Notes: a model not told the origin generated them from the sequence alone. Shown: positions 1 through 15,014, counted from the stretch's first letter. The stretch: 64,000 nucleotides of DNA from Sessilibacter corallicola (GCF_021290925.1 NZ_JAJSLX010000002.1:1-64000), one strand, 5' to 3'. A program made the numbers and translations.

Positions 1-1215
1 GAAACATTTGAACGTAGTAAACCCCACGTAAACGTGGGCACCATTGGTCACGTTGACCACGGTAAAACCACTTTGACCGCAGCTTTGACTCGCGTATGTG
101 CAGAAGTATGGGGCGGCGACGCTGTTGCTTTCGACGGTATCGATAACGCACCGGAAGAACGTGAGCGCGGTATCACCATTGCAACCTCACACGTTGAATA
201 CGATTCCCCAACCCGTCACTACGCCCACGTAGACTGCCCAGGACACGCCGATTATGTTAAAAACATGATCACCGGTGCCGCTCAAATGGACGGCGCAATC
301 CTAGTGTGTGGCGCAACCGACGGCCCAATGCCTCAAACTCGTGAGCACATCTTGTTGTCTCGTCAGGTAGGTGTACCTTACATCGTAGTATTCTTGAACA
401 AAGCAGACCTTCTTGCAGAAGACTGTGGCGGCGTAGATTCAGAAGAATACGCAGAAATGCTAGAGCTTGTTGAAATGGAACTGCGTGAGTTGCTAGACAC
501 TTACGAATTCCCAGGTGACGACACCCCAATCATCGCTGGTTCTGCGTTGATGGCCCTTAACGGCGAAGACGGTAACGAATTAGGTACCTCTGCGGTTAAG
601 AAATTGGTTGAAACTCTAGACGAGTACATCCCAGAGCCAGAGCGTGCTATCGACGGTGACTTCATCATGCCGATCGAAGACGTATTCTCAATCCAAGGCC
701 GTGGTACTGTAGTAACCGGTCGTGTTGAGCGCGGTATCGTTAAAGTGGGTGAAGAAATCGAAATTATCGGTATCAAAGAAACCACCAAAACCACCTGTAC
801 CGGTGTTGAAATGTTCCGTAAGTTGCTTGACGAAGGTCGTGCAGGTGAGAACGTTGGTGTTCTTCTACGTGGTACCAAGCGTGATGAAGTTGAACGTGGC
901 CAAGTACTAGCGAAGCCTGGTTCAATCACTCCGCACACCAAATTCGAAGGCGAAGTGTACGTATTGTCAAAAGATGAAGGTGGTCGTCACACCCCATTCT
1001 TTAAAGGCTACCGTCCACAGTTCTACTTCCGTACCACTGACGTGACTGGTGCTTGTGAGCTTCCAGAAGGCGTAGAAATGGTCATGCCAGGTGACAACAT
1101 TCAAATGACTGTTACCTTGATCTGCCCAATCGCGATGGACGAAGGCTTACGCTTCGCAATCCGTGAAGGTGGCCGTACCGTTGGTGCTGGTGTTGTTGCT
1201 AAAATCATCGAGTAA
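1..1215 (+). CDS. tuf: Elongation factor Tu, first copy (5' end cut by window)
   Basis: EF-Tu carries aminoacyl-tRNA to the ribosomal A site as a GTP complex. The window starts at codon 4; the missing GTG-GCT-AAG is inferred from the complete copy at 29929. The GTPase signatures are all visible: GHVDHGKT near residues 19-26, DCPGH near 81-85 and NKAD near 136-139. At 407 aa it is longer than the 394 aa of E. coli because of extra residues after NKAD ([13 protein letters not shown]) and a second short addition in GEDGNELG. Its position just before tRNA-Trp and secE makes it the tufB-type copy. The coding DNA appears identical to the copy after fusA, as expected from gene conversion between duplicate tuf genes. 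Confidence 0.98.
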   Translation, partial: ETFERSKPHVNVGTIGHVDHGKTTLTAALTRVCAEVWGGDAVAFDGIDNAPEERERGITIATSHVEYDSPTRHYAHVDCPGHADYVKNMITGAAQMDGAILVCGATDGPMPQTREHILLSRQVGVPYIVVFLNKADLLAEDCGGVDSEEYAEMLELVEMELRELLDTYEFPGDDTPIIAGSALMALNGEDGNELGTSAVKKLVETLDEYIPEPERAIDGDFIMPIEDVFSIQGRGTVVTGRVERGIVKVGEEIEIIGIKETTKTTCTGVEMFRKLLDEGRAGENVGVLLRGTKRDEVERGQVLAKPGSITPHTKFEGEVYVLSKDEGGRHTPFFKGYRPQFYFRTTDVTGACELPEGVEMVMPGDNIQMTVTLICPIAMDEGLRFAIREGGRTVGAGVVAKIIE

Positions 1216-1240
1216 TAGTTTAATTCCTCAATGATGATCA

Positions 1241-1272
1241 CGCCTCGCGTTGAGCGAGGCGTTTGTGTTTTT
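1241..1272 (+). terminator. Rho-independent terminator after tuf
   Basis: A perfect 8-bp GC-rich stem (CGCCTCGC / GCGAGGCG, 1241-1261, loop GTTGA) is followed by a T-rich tract. It lies 25 nt after the tuf stop and 9 nt before tRNA-Trp, so tRNA-Trp and secE are probably reached by partial read-through or by a promoter hidden nearby. Confidence 0.75.
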
Positions 1273-1281
1273 CCAGTCTTT

Positions 1282-1357
1282 AGGCCAGTAGTTCAATTGG
1301 TAGAGCGTCGGTCTCCAAAACCGAAAGTTGGGGGTTCGAGTCCCTCCTGGCCTGCCA
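1282..1357 (+). tRNA. trpT: tRNA-Trp (anticodon CCA)
   Basis: The 76 nt fold as a cloverleaf: acceptor stem AGGCCAG / CTGGCCT, anticodon stem TCGGT / ACCGA with loop CTCCAAA (anticodon CCA), T arm GGGGG-TTCGAGT-CCCTC, and an encoded 3' CCA after discriminator G. Its place between tuf and secE is the conserved gammaproteobacterial arrangement. Confidence 0.97.
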
Positions 1358-1395
1358 TCTTTAGTTATATACAATTTATAGAGTAAGGCATATTT

Positions 1396-1764
1396 ATGAG
1401 CGGCAAAGTTGAGGCGCCAGAATATCGTTTTGATGCGCTTAAATGGCTAGTTGCGATTGCCATTGTTGCTCTGTGTGTAATTGGTAACTCTGTATTCTCC
1501 GAAGTGTCGTTGTTGTGGCGAGTTCCATCTATATTGGTTGGTGCTGCAGTTGCGTTATTTGTAATGGCGCAAACTGAGAAGGGCGCAGCCATTTGGGGAT
1601 TGTTGCGTGATGCTCAAACAGAAGTTAGAAAAGTTGTTTGGCCAACGAAGGAAGAGACAAATCGCACCACGCTAATTGTAATTGGTGTTGTGATTTTGAT
1701 GTCATTGATTTTATGGGGTTTAGATTCTCTACTTGGTTGGATCGCGTCGTTAATTTTGGGCTAA
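1396..1764 (+). CDS. secE: Preprotein translocase subunit SecE
   Basis: SecE is the small clamp subunit of the SecYEG inner-membrane channel. The 122-aa protein has three hydrophobic segments (about residues 13-30, 38-56 and 92-118), as in the long gammaproteobacterial form. The conserved cytoplasmic amphipathic stretch AQTEVRKVVWPTKEETNRTT comes just before the last membrane helix. nusG follows after 8 nt, so the two form the usual secE-nusG operon. Confidence 0.96.
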   Translation: MSGKVEAPEYRFDALKWLVAIAIVALCVIGNSVFSEVSLLWRVPSILVGAAVALFVMAQTEKGAAIWGLLRDAQTEVRKVVWPTKEETNRTTLIVIGVVILMSLILWGLDSLLGWIASLILG

Positions 1765-1772
1765 GGTGAAAC

Positions 1773-2306
1773 ATGTCGAAACGTTGGTATGTTGTTCATG
1801 CCTACTCAGGTTATGAAAAAAAGGTCGCGACTTCTTTAAAGGAGAGAGTTGAGCTTCACAGCATGGAAGATCTCTTTGGTGAGATTTTAGTTCCTACTGA
1901 AGAAGTCATCGAAATGCGCGGTGGCCAAAAGCGAAAGAGCGAACGTAAGTTCTTTCCAGGTTATGTTTTGGTTCAAATGGAACTCAATGATGACACTTGG
2001 CATCTTGTTAAAGATACTCCAAGAGTTATGGGTTTTATTGGCGGTAAAGCTGACAAGCCAGCTCCTATTACCGAAAAAGAAGCTCAGGCTATTTTACAGC
2101 GAGTTGATGATTCAACTGAGAAACCAAAACCGAAAACTGTATTTGAACCAGGCGAAATGGTTCGTGTAATTGATGGTCCGTTTAACGACTTTAATGGTGT
2201 TGTTGAAGGTGTCGATTACGAGAAAAGCAGACTTCAGGTTGCAGTTCTAATTTTTGGTCGTTCTACTCCGGTCGAGTTAGAATTTGGCCAAGTCGAAAAA
2301 GTTTAG
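1773..2306 (+). CDS. nusG: Transcription termination/antitermination factor NusG
   Basis: NusG binds the RNA polymerase clamp and links it to Rho or to the leading ribosome. The 177-aa length is typical. The N-terminal NGN domain starts at once ([16 protein letters not shown]) and contains [10 protein letters not shown]. The C-terminal KOW domain carries [19 protein letters not shown] near residues 125-145. It lies 8 nt after secE and upstream of the L11 operon, in canonical order. Confidence 0.97.
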   Translation: MSKRWYVVHAYSGYEKKVATSLKERVELHSMEDLFGEILVPTEEVIEMRGGQKRKSERKFFPGYVLVQMELNDDTWHLVKDTPRVMGFIGGKADKPAPITEKEAQAILQRVDDSTEKPKPKTVFEPGEMVRVIDGPFNDFNGVVEGVDYEKSRLQVAVLIFGRSTPVELEFGQVEKV

Positions 2307-2530
2307 TTTTAAACTGCAAAATCTATAAATAGATCTACACTGTATCTAATCTATTTATAGATTAGTGAATGCTTAAGCTGTTTTATTCGTAAAAACAGCG
2401 AGTTCTATAGATTTGTTTGCATAATTTAATTACCTCTGGAGAGCAATTTTCAGGGGCTTTGTAACTGGGGAGCCAAAGACAAGTGATGCCAGTCACTTTG
2501 AGGCGCCAATACCCATAATGGAGGCTAATC
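2307..2530 (+). promoter_or_regulatory. nusG-rplK intergenic leader with 14-bp inverted repeat
   Basis: This 224-nt spacer holds a perfect AT-rich 14-bp inverted repeat (ATCTATAAATAGAT at 2321-2334 and its complement at 2349-2362). It has no T tract, so it is not an ordinary terminator. The last 70 nt before rplK are more GC-rich and probably form the mRNA leader at which L1 represses the L11-L1 operon in enterobacteria. That role is inferred from position only; I did not identify the L1 site. Confidence 0.4.
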
Positions 2531-2965
2531 ATGGCAAAGAAAATTGAAGCTTATATTAAGCTACAAGTCGCCGCCGGTCAGGCGAACCCAAGTCCACCAG
2601 TTGGTCCTGCTCTAGGTCAACATGGTGTGAACATCATGGAATTCTGTAAAGCGTTCAATGCTCAAACTCAAAGTTTGGAGCCAGGTGCACCAGTACCTGT
2701 TGTGATCTCTGTATATAACGATCGCAGCTTTACTTTCACCATGAAAACCCCTCCAGCTTCTTACTTGTTGAAGAAAGCTGCGAAGATTAAGTCTGGTAGT
2801 GCTCGTCCAAATACCGAAAAAGTTGGTAAATTGACTCGTGAGCAATTAGAAGAAATTGCTACTGCTAAAATGCCAGATTTGACTGCTGCTGATATGGACG
2901 CTGCAGTTCGCACAATTGCAGGTTCTGCACGTGCGATGGGTTTAGAGACTGAGGGTGTTGTTTAA
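2531..2965 (+). CDS. rplK: 50S ribosomal protein L11
   Basis: L11 shapes the GTPase-associated centre of the 50S subunit together with L10/L12. The 144-aa protein has the family start [23 protein letters not shown], with [21 protein letters not shown] and the C-terminal rRNA-binding part ending [13 protein letters not shown]. An RBS (GGAGG) lies ahead of the ATG. The stop is separated from the rplA start by a single nucleotide, consistent with translational coupling. Confidence 0.98.
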   Translation: MAKKIEAYIKLQVAAGQANPSPPVGPALGQHGVNIMEFCKAFNAQTQSLEPGAPVPVVISVYNDRSFTFTMKTPPASYLLKKAAKIKSGSARPNTEKVGKLTREQLEEIATAKMPDLTAADMDAAVRTIAGSARAMGLETEGVV

Positions 2966-2966
2966 G

Positions 2967-3662
2967 ATGGCTAAATTATCAAAGCGTCAAAAGCTAATTA
3001 ACGAAAAAGTTGATAGCACTAAAGCTTACAGCATTGAAGAAGCAATCGCGTTATTAAAAGAACTTTCTACTGTTAAGTTCCCAGAAACTGTCGATGCAGC
3101 TATCAATCTAGGTATTGATCCTCGTAAATCAGATCAAGCTGTTCGTGGTGCTACTAGCTTGCCACACGGTACTGGTAAAGACGTTCGCGTAGCAGTATTT
3201 TCTCAAGGCGCTTCTGCTGAAGCAGCTAAAGAAGCTGGTGCAGACATCGTTGGTATGGACGATCTTGCAGCAGAAGTAAAAGCTGGCAACATGGATTTCG
3301 ACGTAGTTATCGCTGATCCCGCTGCAATGCGCGTTGTTGGTCAATTAGGTCAAATTCTTGGTCCTCGTGGTCTTATGCCTAACCCTAAAACTGGTACTGT
3401 AACTCCAGACGTTGCTACTGCTGTTAAAAATGCAAAAGCAGGTCAGGTTCGTTACCGTGCAGACAAAGGTGGCATCATTCACGGTGGCATTGGTCGTGTA
3501 ACATTCGAACCAAGTGCAATTAAAGAAAACCTTGAAGCATTGGTTGCTGACTTGAAAAAAGCAAAACCAGCGACAGCTAAAGGCGTTTATCTTAAGAAGA
3601 TTTCTCTAAGTACTACAATGGGTCCTGGTATTACCTTAGACCAATCAACCTTAGAGATATAA
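2967..3662 (+). CDS. rplA: 50S ribosomal protein L1
   Basis: L1 forms the L1 stalk at the E site and often represses its own operon. I start it at 2967 (MAKLSKRQK) rather than at an in-frame codon 12 nt upstream, because the family begins this way and this start abuts the rplK stop. It gives the usual 231 aa. The conserved [15 protein letters not shown] and [18 protein letters not shown] segments are present. Confidence 0.97.
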   Translation: MAKLSKRQKLINEKVDSTKAYSIEEAIALLKELSTVKFPETVDAAINLGIDPRKSDQAVRGATSLPHGTGKDVRVAVFSQGASAEAAKEAGADIVGMDDLAAEVKAGNMDFDVVIADPAAMRVVGQLGQILGPRGLMPNPKTGTVTPDVATAVKNAKAGQVRYRADKGGIIHGGIGRVTFEPSAIKENLEALVADLKKAKPATAKGVYLKKISLSTTMGPGITLDQSTLEI

Positions 3663-3936
3663 GCATTAGACACACAGTTGAGTTTAACTGTGTGTTACCA
3701 AACTTTGGGGCCTGAGTTTACTCTGGCCATCAAAGACCGTAGGTGCGGTTGACTAAAACTGCTTAATTACATAAATCAGTGTCGCCTACGCAGATGGTGG
3801 CTCCGAATCGGTACTATTTTACATTCGTTAGAGTAAGCCTGGTTCGGTCACCGAAAAGTTTTTAAATTCTTTTGAATTTAAAAATATCGAAACCAAGAAA
3901 AGTGATTTTCTGCTTTTCTAATCCAGGAGAACTATC
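3663..3936 (+). promoter_or_regulatory. rplJ leader, L10-type autoregulatory region
   Basis: The 274-nt spacer before rplJ is rich in potential stems and ends with the AGGAGA ribosome-binding site. In gammaproteobacteria the L10(L12)4 complex binds a structured leader here and blocks translation of rplJL. The segment from about 3690 to 3860, with paired GTTTACTCTGGCCA / TGGTGGCTCC-like blocks, is the likely L10 leader. The assignment rests mainly on position; a covariance-model scan would confirm it. Confidence 0.6.
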
Positions 3937-4467
3937 GTGGCATTAGGACTCGAAGACAAAAAGGCCATTGTTGCCGACGTTAACGAGACCGCTATGAACG
4001 CGTTGTCTTTGGTGGTTGCCGACGCTCGTGGCGTTGACGTAACCAGCATGACAAGTTTGCGTAAATTGGCACGTGAAAACAATGTTCGTTTGCAAGTAGT
4101 ACGTAACACTCTTGCTAGACGAGCATTCCAAGGCACCGAATACGAGTGCGTTAATGACTCCTTAACCGGCCCATCTTTGTTTGGATTTTCTATGGAAGAT
4201 CCAGGCGCAGCGGCACGAATCTTCAAAGATTTCGCGAAAGAAAACGATAAATTTGAAGTGAAAGTGTTGTCTGTTGGCGGTGAACAGTTAGAAGCGTCTC
4301 AACTCGATGTTTTGGCGAAATTGCCAACTCGCGAGCAAGCTCTTGCAACTTTGGCAGCGACTCTTATCGCACCGGTTACCAAATTGGCTCGTACTTTCAA
4401 CGAGATTCCAACCAAGGTTACTCGTGTTGTGGCAGCAGTTCGCGACCAAAAACAAGACGCGGCGTAA
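3937..4467 (+). CDS. rplJ: 50S ribosomal protein L10
   Basis: L10 anchors the L7/L12 dimers to the 50S stalk base. The 176-aa protein begins [15 protein letters not shown] from a GTG codon preceded by AGGAGA. The conserved [22 protein letters not shown] segment is near residues 40-60, and the C-terminal L12-binding helix covers the last 30 residues. rplL follows 74 nt later. A GTG start fits a gene that is translationally controlled by its leader. Confidence 0.97.
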   Translation: MALGLEDKKAIVADVNETAMNALSLVVADARGVDVTSMTSLRKLARENNVRLQVVRNTLARRAFQGTEYECVNDSLTGPSLFGFSMEDPGAAARIFKDFAKENDKFEVKVLSVGGEQLEASQLDVLAKLPTREQALATLAATLIAPVTKLARTFNEIPTKVTRVVAAVRDQKQDAA

Positions 4468-4541
4468 TTCACGCGCTTTTGTTAGCTGCGTAATTAGTGG
4501 TTTTATTTTTAAAGATTTTAATTTTATTGGAGATTTGAGTC

Positions 4542-4919
4542 ATGGCTCTGTCTAACGAAGATATTTTGAATGCAATCGCTGAAATGAGCGTAATGGACGT
4601 TGTTGCTCTTGTTGAAGCAATGGAAGAGAAATTTGGTGTTTCTGCTGCAGCTGCTGTTGCTGTTGCTGCTCCAGCTGGTGGTGATGGTGCTGCTGCTGCT
4701 GAAGAGAAAACTGAATTCGACGTTATCTTGACTGGCGCTGGTGAGAAGAAAGTTAACACCATTAAAGCTGTTCGTGCGATCACCGGTCTTGGCTTGAAAG
4801 AAGCTAAAGAATTGGTTGAAAGCGCTCCTAAAGCAATCAAAGAAGGTGTTGCTAAGGACGAAGCTGAAGACATCAAGAAACAAATCGAAGAAGCAGGTGC
4901 AACTGCTGAAGTTAAGTAA
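4542..4919 (+). CDS. rplL: 50S ribosomal protein L7/L12
   Basis: L7/L12 is the multicopy stalk protein that recruits translational GTPases. The 125-aa protein has the N-terminal dimerisation domain ([20 protein letters not shown]), a flexible Ala/Gly/Val-rich hinge near residues 35-52, and the C-terminal factor-binding domain with [20 protein letters not shown]. Codon choice is highly biased, as in other strongly expressed genes here. Its stop lies 45 nt before the rpoB attenuator. Confidence 0.98.
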   Translation: MALSNEDILNAIAEMSVMDVVALVEAMEEKFGVSAAAAVAVAAPAGGDGAAAAEEKTEFDVILTGAGEKKVNTIKAVRAITGLGLKEAKELVESAPKAIKEGVAKDEAEDIKKQIEEAGATAEVK

Positions 4920-4964
4920 TTACTTAATTTTAAAACTTCGTCGTCAACTGGCAACAGTTGATGC

Positions 4965-4996
4965 AAGGCTGGCGAGTGAAACTTGCCGGCCTTTTT
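4965..4996 (+). terminator. Attenuator between rplL and rpoB, with rpoB leader
   Basis: A 13-bp stem with two G-T pairs (4965-4977 and 4981-4993, loop GAA) runs into TTTTT. It matches the partial terminator known between rplL and rpoB in E. coli, which lets ribosomal protein mRNA exceed polymerase mRNA. The remaining 220 nt up to rpoB hold no gene and probably contain RNase processing sites. Confidence 0.8.
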
Positions 4997-5215
4997 CCGT
5001 TTTCGGTTGACGGAGTCACTCTGCATGTGTGCTCAATTAATTATTCAATAATTAAGTGGCCACACGAATATATCTACAAGGCAGGCAGAGGCCGCATAGA
5101 AGAAACCGACCCGTCCGTTGGGTGAAACGGAAATAATCGTGAAACTGCACGCTAGAGCACGTTCCGTGCGTAAAGGCTGAGACTGCCCTCTCCGAAGACA
5201 AGCTGGGGTAAATAG

Positions 5216-8200
5216 ATGGCTTACTCATATACTGAGAAAAAACGCATCCGTAAGGATTTCAGCAAGTTACCACAGGTAATGGATGTTCCTTACCTTCTTG
5301 CTATTCAATTGGATTCTTACCAAAAATTCACGCAAGCTAATTTAACGCCTGAAGATCGTTTAGATACAGGTCTACACGCGGCATTTAAATCTGTTTTTCC
5401 TATCGTTAGTTACTCTGGAAACGCAGCGCTTGAATACGTGAGTTACCAATTAGGTAAAGCCGTATTTGATGTCAACGAGTGTATATTGCGTGGTGTTACC
5501 TACGCAGTTCCGTTGCGCGTGAAAGTTCGATTGATCATTTATGATAAAGAATCATCGAACAAAACCATCAAAGACATTAAAGAACAAGAAGTCTACATGG
5601 GTGAAATTCCGCTCATGACAGACAATGGTACCTTTATTATTAACGGTACCGAGCGTGTGATCGTATCTCAATTACACCGCTCTCCAGGTGTGTTCTTCGA
5701 TCATGATAAGGGTAAGACACACTCTTCCGGTAAGCTTCTATATTCCGCTCGCGTGATTCCTTACCGTGGCTCATGGTTGGATTTTGAGTTTGATCCAAAA
5801 GACTTAGTATATGTACGTATCGACCGTCGCCGTAAATTACCAGCGACCATCCTTTTACGTGCCTTGGGATACAGCTCCCAAGAAATGCTCAGTATGTTCT
5901 TCGATACTGACACATTCACATCAATTGACGATGGTCAGTTCTTATTAAAACTGATTCCGTCGCGCTTGCGTGGTGATATTGCATCATTCGACATCAAAGA
6001 TGGCAGCGGTAAGGTTATCGTTGAAGAAGGTCGACGTATTACAGCGCGTCATATTCGCCAAATGGAAAAGGCCGGCGTCCAAGAATTGGCCGTGCCTGGT
6101 GAATATCTGATTGGTCGTGCGTTTGCCGCTGATATTGTCGATGAGACGACCGGCGAAGTACTGCTTGAATGTAATACTGAAATTACCGACGAAGTCCTCG
6201 TTAAGCTTGCCGAAAGCAGTGTTTCTGAGTTTGACACTCTGTACACCAACGAACTTGATTGCGGACCGTTCATTTCCGATACCCTAAGAACCGATCCAAC
6301 ACGTTCTGAATTAGAGGCATTGGTAGAAATCTACCGCATGATGCGCCCAGGTGAGCCGCCAACTAAAGAATCAGCAGAAGGTCTGTTCCAGAACTTGTTC
6401 TTTAGTCAAGAGCGCTACGACCTTTCAGCCGTTGGTCGCATGAAGTTCAACCGTCGTCTTGGTCGTAACGAAGACGTAGGTGAAGGGACTCTATCCAATG
6501 AAGACATCGTCGATGTACTAAAAACATTGATCGACATTCGAAACGGTAGCGGTGTTGTCGATGATATCGACCACTTGGGTAACCGCCGTATTCGTTCCGT
6601 TGGTGAAATGGCCGAAAACCAATTCCGTGTTGGTTTGGTTCGTGTTGAGCGTGCTGTTAAAGAACGTTTGTCTATGGCAGAAAGCGAAGGTTTGATGCCA
6701 CAAGATTTGATCAACGCAAAACCTGTTGCTGCAGCTGTAAAAGAATTCTTCGGTTCTTCTCAGTTGTCACAGTTTATGGACCAAAACAACCCATTGTCGG
6801 AAGTGACTCACAAGCGTCGTGTGTCGGCCCTTGGTCCAGGTGGTTTGACTCGTGAGCGTGCGGGCTTTGAGGTTCGAGACGTTCACCCAACTCACTACGG
6901 TCGTGTTTGTCCGATTGAAACGCCAGAAGGTCCAAACATTGGTTTGATCAACTCTTTGGCAACCTACGCGCGTACTAACAGCTACGGATTCCTAGAGAGC
7001 CCGTACCGAAAAGTTATCGATGGCAAGGTTACCGACGATATCGAGTATCTATCAGCCATTAACGAAAGCCAGTACATCATTGCACAAGCTGCTGCGAAAG
7101 TTGATGAAAGTGGCAGCCTGTCGGAAGACTTGGTTTCTGTTCGTGCCGGTGGCGACTTTACCTTGAAGCCGAAAGAAGACGTTCAATACATGGACGTTTC
7201 ACCTCGCCAGGTGGTTTCGGTGGCAGCGTCACTTATCCCATTCCTCGAGCACGATGATGCGAACCGTGCATTGATGGGATCGAACATGCAACGTCAGGCG
7301 GTTCCAACTCTGCGCGCACAAAAGCCGCTTGTTGGTACTGGTATGGAGCGCTTTGTTGCTCGTGACTCTGGTGTTTGTGTGGTTGCTAAACGCGGTGGTG
7401 TTATCGATCGTGTCGACGCCGGTCGTATCGTTGTTAAAGTGAACAACGATGAAGTTACCGCAGGCGACGCTGGTGTTGATATCTATAACCTCACCAAATA
7501 CACCCGTTCTAACCAAAATACCTGTATTAACCAACGTCCAATTGTTGGCCGTGGTGATCAGGTAACTCGCGGCGATATTTTGGCTGACGGTCCATCCGTT
7601 GACTTGGGTGAATTGGCACTTGGCCAAAACATGCGCATCGCATTCATGCCTTGGAATGGTTATAACTTCGAGGATTCAATCCTTGTTTCTGAGCGTGTTG
7701 TTCAAGAAGACCGCTTTACCACTATCCACATCCAAGAATTAACGTGTATCGCCCGTGATACCAAGCTTGGCAGTGAGGAAATCAGTGCTGATATTCCTAA
7801 CGTGGGTGAAAGTGCGCTTTCTAAACTGGATGAATCAGGCATCGTATACATTGGTGCAGAGGTTGGCCCTGGCGACATTCTGGTTGGTAAAGTAACGCCA
7901 AAAGGCGAAACTCAATTAACGCCAGAAGAAAAGCTTTTACGTGCAATCTTTGGTGAGAAAGCATCTGACGTTAAAGATACCTCTTTGCGTGTTCCAACGA
8001 GCACCAAAGGTACCGTTATTGATGTACAGGTCTTCACTCGTGATGGTCTTGAAAAAGATCAGCGCTCCAAAGACATCGAGAAGTCTCAGCTTGACCAAGT
8101 TCGTAAAGATCTCAACGAAGAATACCGTATCGTTGAAACCGCAACTTTCGAACGTTTGCGTTTAGCATTGGTTGGTCAAACCGTTTCTGGCGGTAAAGCC

Positions 8201-9304
8201 GTTCAGAAAGGTGAAGTGCTTACTGACGAAATTCTTGATGGTCTAGAAGAAGCAGACTGGTTCAAGTTGCGTATGGACGACGATTCTCTCAATGAGCAAA
8301 TCGATCGTGCAGAAATTCAGTTGCAAGAACGTCGTAAAGAATTGGATGAGCGCTTCGAAGATAAGAAGAGCAAACTCCAAACTGGTGACGATCTAGCTCC
8401 AGGCGTATTGAAAATCGTTAAGGTGTATCTAGCGATTAAACGTCGTATTCAGCCGGGCGATAAGATGGCCGGTCGTCATGGTAACAAGGGTGTAATTTCC
8501 GTAATTATGCCGGTTGAAGATATGCCATACGACGAAAACGGTGAGCCGGTTGATATCGTGCTTAACCCTCTAGGTGTACCGTCTCGTATGAACGTGGGAC
8601 AGGTTCTAGAAATGCACTTGGGTATGGCGGCCAAAGGTCTTGGTGACAAGATCAACAAAATGGTTAAACAGCAGCGTGCTATTGCTGAGGTTCGCCAGTT
8701 CCTAGAAGAGGTGTACAACACCACCGGTGATTCTTACAACAAAGAAAAACTGGATTTGTTCAGCGATGAACAGCTCATGGAAATGGTGCAAAACCTACGT
8801 GCTGGTGTACCAATGGCAACGCCAGTATTCGATGGTGCTAAAGAATCAGAAATTAAAGCGCTATTGCGTTTGGCTGACCTTCACGACAGTGGACAACGCA
8901 CCTTATACGATGGCCGTACCGGTGACGCCTTCCAGCGTCCAGTGACTGTCGGTTACATGTATATGTTGAAGTTGAACCACTTGGTGGACGACAAAATGCA
9001 TGCTCGTTCTACCGGTTCTTACAGCTTGGTTACTCAGCAGCCGTTGGGTGGTAAAGCCCAGTTCGGTGGTCAGCGTTTCGGAGAGATGGAGGTATGGGCA
9101 CTGGAAGCATACGGTGCAGCGTACACACTTCAAGAAATGCTTACTGTTAAGTCCGATGACGTGGCTGGACGTACCAAGCTCTATAAGAACATTGTTGATG
9201 GCGACCATCGTATGGAGCCGGGAATGCCAGAGTCCTTCAACGTATTGTTGAAAGAGATTCGCTCTCTCGGTATCAACATGGAACTCGACCACGACAACAA
9301 CTAG
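5216..9304 (+). CDS. rpoB: DNA-directed RNA polymerase subunit beta
   Basis: The beta subunit forms half of the polymerase active-site cleft and the rifampicin pocket. The 1362-aa length is near the enterobacterial 1342. It starts [15 protein letters not shown]. The rifampicin cluster region ([20 protein letters not shown], then [18 protein letters not shown]) is intact and carries no obvious resistance substitution. [13 protein letters not shown] near the C-terminal third and the terminal [12 protein letters not shown] are conserved. rpoC follows after 109 nt, so both are co-transcribed. Confidence 0.99.
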   Translation: MAYSYTEKKRIRKDFSKLPQVMDVPYLLAIQLDSYQKFTQANLTPEDRLDTGLHAAFKSVFPIVSYSGNAALEYVSYQLGKAVFDVNECILRGVTYAVPLRVKVRLIIYDKESSNKTIKDIKEQEVYMGEIPLMTDNGTFIINGTERVIVSQLHRSPGVFFDHDKGKTHSSGKLLYSARVIPYRGSWLDFEFDPKDLVYVRIDRRRKLPATILLRALGYSSQEMLSMFFDTDTFTSIDDGQFLLKLIPSRLRGDIASFDIKDGSGKVIVEEGRRITARHIRQMEKAGVQELAVPGEYLIGRAFAADIVDETTGEVLLECNTEITDEVLVKLAESSVSEFDTLYTNELDCGPFISDTLRTDPTRSELEALVEIYRMMRPGEPPTKESAEGLFQNLFFSQERYDLSAVGRMKFNRRLGRNEDVGEGTLSNEDIVDVLKTLIDIRNGSGVVDDIDHLGNRRIRSVGEMAENQFRVGLVRVERAVKERLSMAESEGLMPQDLINAKPVAAAVKEFFGSSQLSQFMDQNNPLSEVTHKRRVSALGPGGLTRERAGFEVRDVHPTHYGRVCPIETPEGPNIGLINSLATYARTNSYGFLESPYRKVIDGKVTDDIEYLSAINESQYIIAQAAAKVDESGSLSEDLVSVRAGGDFTLKPKEDVQYMDVSPRQVVSVAASLIPFLEHDDANRALMGSNMQRQAVPTLRAQKPLVGTGMERFVARDSGVCVVAKRGGVIDRVDAGRIVVKVNNDEVTAGDAGVDIYNLTKYTRSNQNTCINQRPIVGRGDQVTRGDILADGPSVDLGELALGQNMRIAFMPWNGYNFEDSILVSERVVQEDRFTTIHIQELTCIARDTKLGSEEISADIPNVGESALSKLDESGIVYIGAEVGPGDILVGKVTPKGETQLTPEEKLLRAIFGEKASDVKDTSLRVPTSTKGTVIDVQVFTRDGLEKDQRSKDIEKSQLDQVRKDLNEEYRIVETATFERLRLALVGQTVSGGKAVQKGEVLTDEILDGLEEADWFKLRMDDDSLNEQIDRAEIQLQERRKELDERFEDKKSKLQTGDDLAPGVLKIVKVYLAIKRRIQPGDKMAGRHGNKGVISVIMPVEDMPYDENGEPVDIVLNPLGVPSRMNVGQVLEMHLGMAAKGLGDKINKMVKQQRAIAEVRQFLEEVYNTTGDSYNKEKLDLFSDEQLMEMVQNLRAGVPMATPVFDGAKESEIKALLRLADLHDSGQRTLYDGRTGDAFQRPVTVGYMYMLKLNHLVDDKMHARSTGSYSLVTQQPLGGKAQFGGQRFGEMEVWALEAYGAAYTLQEMLTVKSDDVAGRTKLYKNIVDGDHRMEPGMPESFNVLLKEIRSLGINMELDHDNN

Positions 9305-9319
9305 AGCGGCAATTTCCAA

Positions 9320-9371
9320 TGGCGAAGGGAAACCTTCGCCAGTGACGACAAACTTTAATAACGAAGTTTGT
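9320..9371 (+). promoter_or_regulatory. Two hairpins in the rpoB-rpoC spacer
   Basis: The spacer contains a perfect 9-bp stem closed by a GAAA tetraloop (TGGCGAAGG / CCTTCGCCA, 9320-9341). A second 8-bp stem follows (ACAAACTT / AAGTTTGT, 9348-9371). Neither is followed by a T tract, so these are more likely RNA-processing or stability structures than terminators. Confidence 0.6.
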
Positions 9372-9413
9372 TAAGGGTGCATAGAGCGTAACTCGCAAGC
9401 GCTGGAGGAAAAT

Positions 9414-13637
<4,224 letters not shown>

Positions 13638-13651
13638 TTCTTTCGCTCACC

Positions 13652-13679
13652 AAAAAAGCCCCCAATTGGGGGCTTTTTT
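13652..13679. terminator. Bidirectional terminator between rpoC and the MFS gene
   Basis: A perfect stem AAAAAAGCCCCC / GGGGGCTTTTTT surrounds a 4-nt AATT centre. The A and T flanks let it work on both strands. It closes the rpoBC operon and the convergent MFS gene. Confidence 0.92.
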
Positions 13680-13711
13680 GTATCTGAGATTCGCGCTTTA
13701 AACGACAATAT

Positions 13712-14929
13712 TTACTCAGAGTTTGCCAATATCTTTTCTCCCCAATTGGTAGCGTATTTGGTGCCAAGTTTTAAATAGAGAGCTAATGCGAGAGTAACGC
13801 TCAGCATGATCAAAGAGCCAATTACTACACCAATCCAAGCGTTCCACTGCCAAAATATATTCAGATACAAGCCCCCTGTACTCGCACCAACATAATAGAA
13901 AAGTAAGTACAACGAACTGGCGCTGGCCTTACTGTGGGTCGCGGTTTGACTGACCCAACTACTGGCGTTCGAATGAGCGAAGAAAAAGCCAAAACTGCTG
14001 ATCAGAAAGCCCAGAATAATCAGATACAGTGATTCCGATAACGTAATTCCCGTGCCGATCATGAGCAGGATACAGCCTGCTGCCATGCAACTGGGTTGTC
14101 CAAAGCGGTTACCAAATTTTCCAGAAATCGCCGAAGCAACTGTACCCGCTAAGTATGTTAAAAACAGAGCGCCGAGGAATTTTGTGGATAAATGATAAGG
14201 CTCTGCCTCAAGTACAAAGGTAATAAAGCTAAACTGATTCACAAAAATAAAAAAGTTAAAGCCGCCCAACAGATAGGCAGGCAATAGCTTGGGGTTTTTT
14301 AAATGGTTGAATAAATCGCTGCCAATGCCTTTGAGCTTAAAGCTCTTTGCAGTGTAGTGTTTTTGTTTAGGAAGCAGCACCGCCAAGATCAACCACAAGC
14401 CAATGCTTAGCATCGCAACGGCGCCAAAGGTATGTGACCAACTGAGAAATTCGGCAAAAAAGCCACCTAATAATCGGCCGCTGATGCCACCTAACGAATT
14501 CGCGGCAACGTACAAACCAATGGCTGAAACCAATGCTTTAGGTTCAAACTCTTCCGCCATATAAGCAACAGCAACGGCGGGCAAACCTCCCAGGCAAACT
14601 CCCTGAATAATTCTTAGCGCGATCAACCACTCGTAGTTATCGACGAGTGTAACCAGAGCCGTTGTCAGCACGGCGCAAAAACTGCTGGTTAGGATCAGCC
14701 ATCGTCGGCCTAAAGCATCAGAAATCACCCCAAAAAACACCAGCGATAGCCCCAGAGATAAGGTCGCGCTGGTTAACGTGTAGCTCGCTTTTAAAGGAGA
14801 AATAGAGAATTCATTGGCCAATAGCGGCATGAGTGGCTGTGTAACGTAGAGGTTTGCGAAAATCATGATCGAACCCAGGCACAGCGCACCCGTAATTCGC
14901 CACCACTCCCAAGTACCGCTTTTGATCAT
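13712..14929 (-). CDS. MFS transporter, YnfM-like efflux family
   Basis: A 405-aa, 12-segment major facilitator protein. The first loop has the MFS signature as GVISDALGRRWLI near residues 67-79, and the GISGRLLGG motif near 152-160 resembles the YnfM drug/arabinose-efflux branch. It is divergent from a LysR gene, as ynfM is from ynfL in E. coli, so the LysR protein probably controls it. The substrate cannot be read from sequence. Its convergent position after rpoC shows that it is an insertion relative to the compact rpoC-rpsL order of other gammaproteobacteria. Confidence 0.85.
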   Translation of the reverse strand: MIKSGTWEWWRITGALCLGSIMIFANLYVTQPLMPLLANEFSISPLKASYTLTSATLSLGLSLVFFGVISDALGRRWLILTSSFCAVLTTALVTLVDNYEWLIALRIIQGVCLGGLPAVAVAYMAEEFEPKALVSAIGLYVAANSLGGISGRLLGGFFAEFLSWSHTFGAVAMLSIGLWLILAVLLPKQKHYTAKSFKLKGIGSDLFNHLKNPKLLPAYLLGGFNFFIFVNQFSFITFVLEAEPYHLSTKFLGALFLTYLAGTVASAISGKFGNRFGQPSCMAAGCILLMIGTGITLSESLYLIILGFLISSFGFFFAHSNASSWVSQTATHSKASASSLYLLFYYVGASTGGLYLNIFWQWNAWIGVVIGSLIMLSVTLALALYLKLGTKYATNWGEKILANSE

Positions 14930-14996
14930 GATTACTTACCTATCAATACATTGATTCACAGATGGTAGATTCATACCAAGCATAATAAAAATATAT

Positions 14997-15014
14997 ATAC
15001 TGTATGGTAAGTAT
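14997..15014. promoter_or_regulatory. Possible LysR operator
   Basis: ATAC-N10-GTAT at 14997-15014, in the divergent spacer between the MFS and LysR genes, has the dyad layout often bound by LysR-type regulators near their own promoters. The motif is short and could occur by chance. Confidence 0.35.

Noticed and set aside
501-941. Leftward open frame (146 codons) inside tuf, repeated at 30438-30878
   Set aside because: Both copies are mirror frames of the strongly codon-biased tuf genes; identity between them only reflects tuf identity.
2321-2362. AT-rich 14-bp inverted repeat after nusG as a terminator
   Set aside because: The stem is almost all A-T and no T tract follows; reported only as part of the rplK leader.
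4469-5026. Long leftward open frame (185 codons) opposite rplL
   Set aside because: It is antisense to rplL and the attenuator; Ala-rich rplL codons leave the opposite strand open. No RBS or family resemblance.
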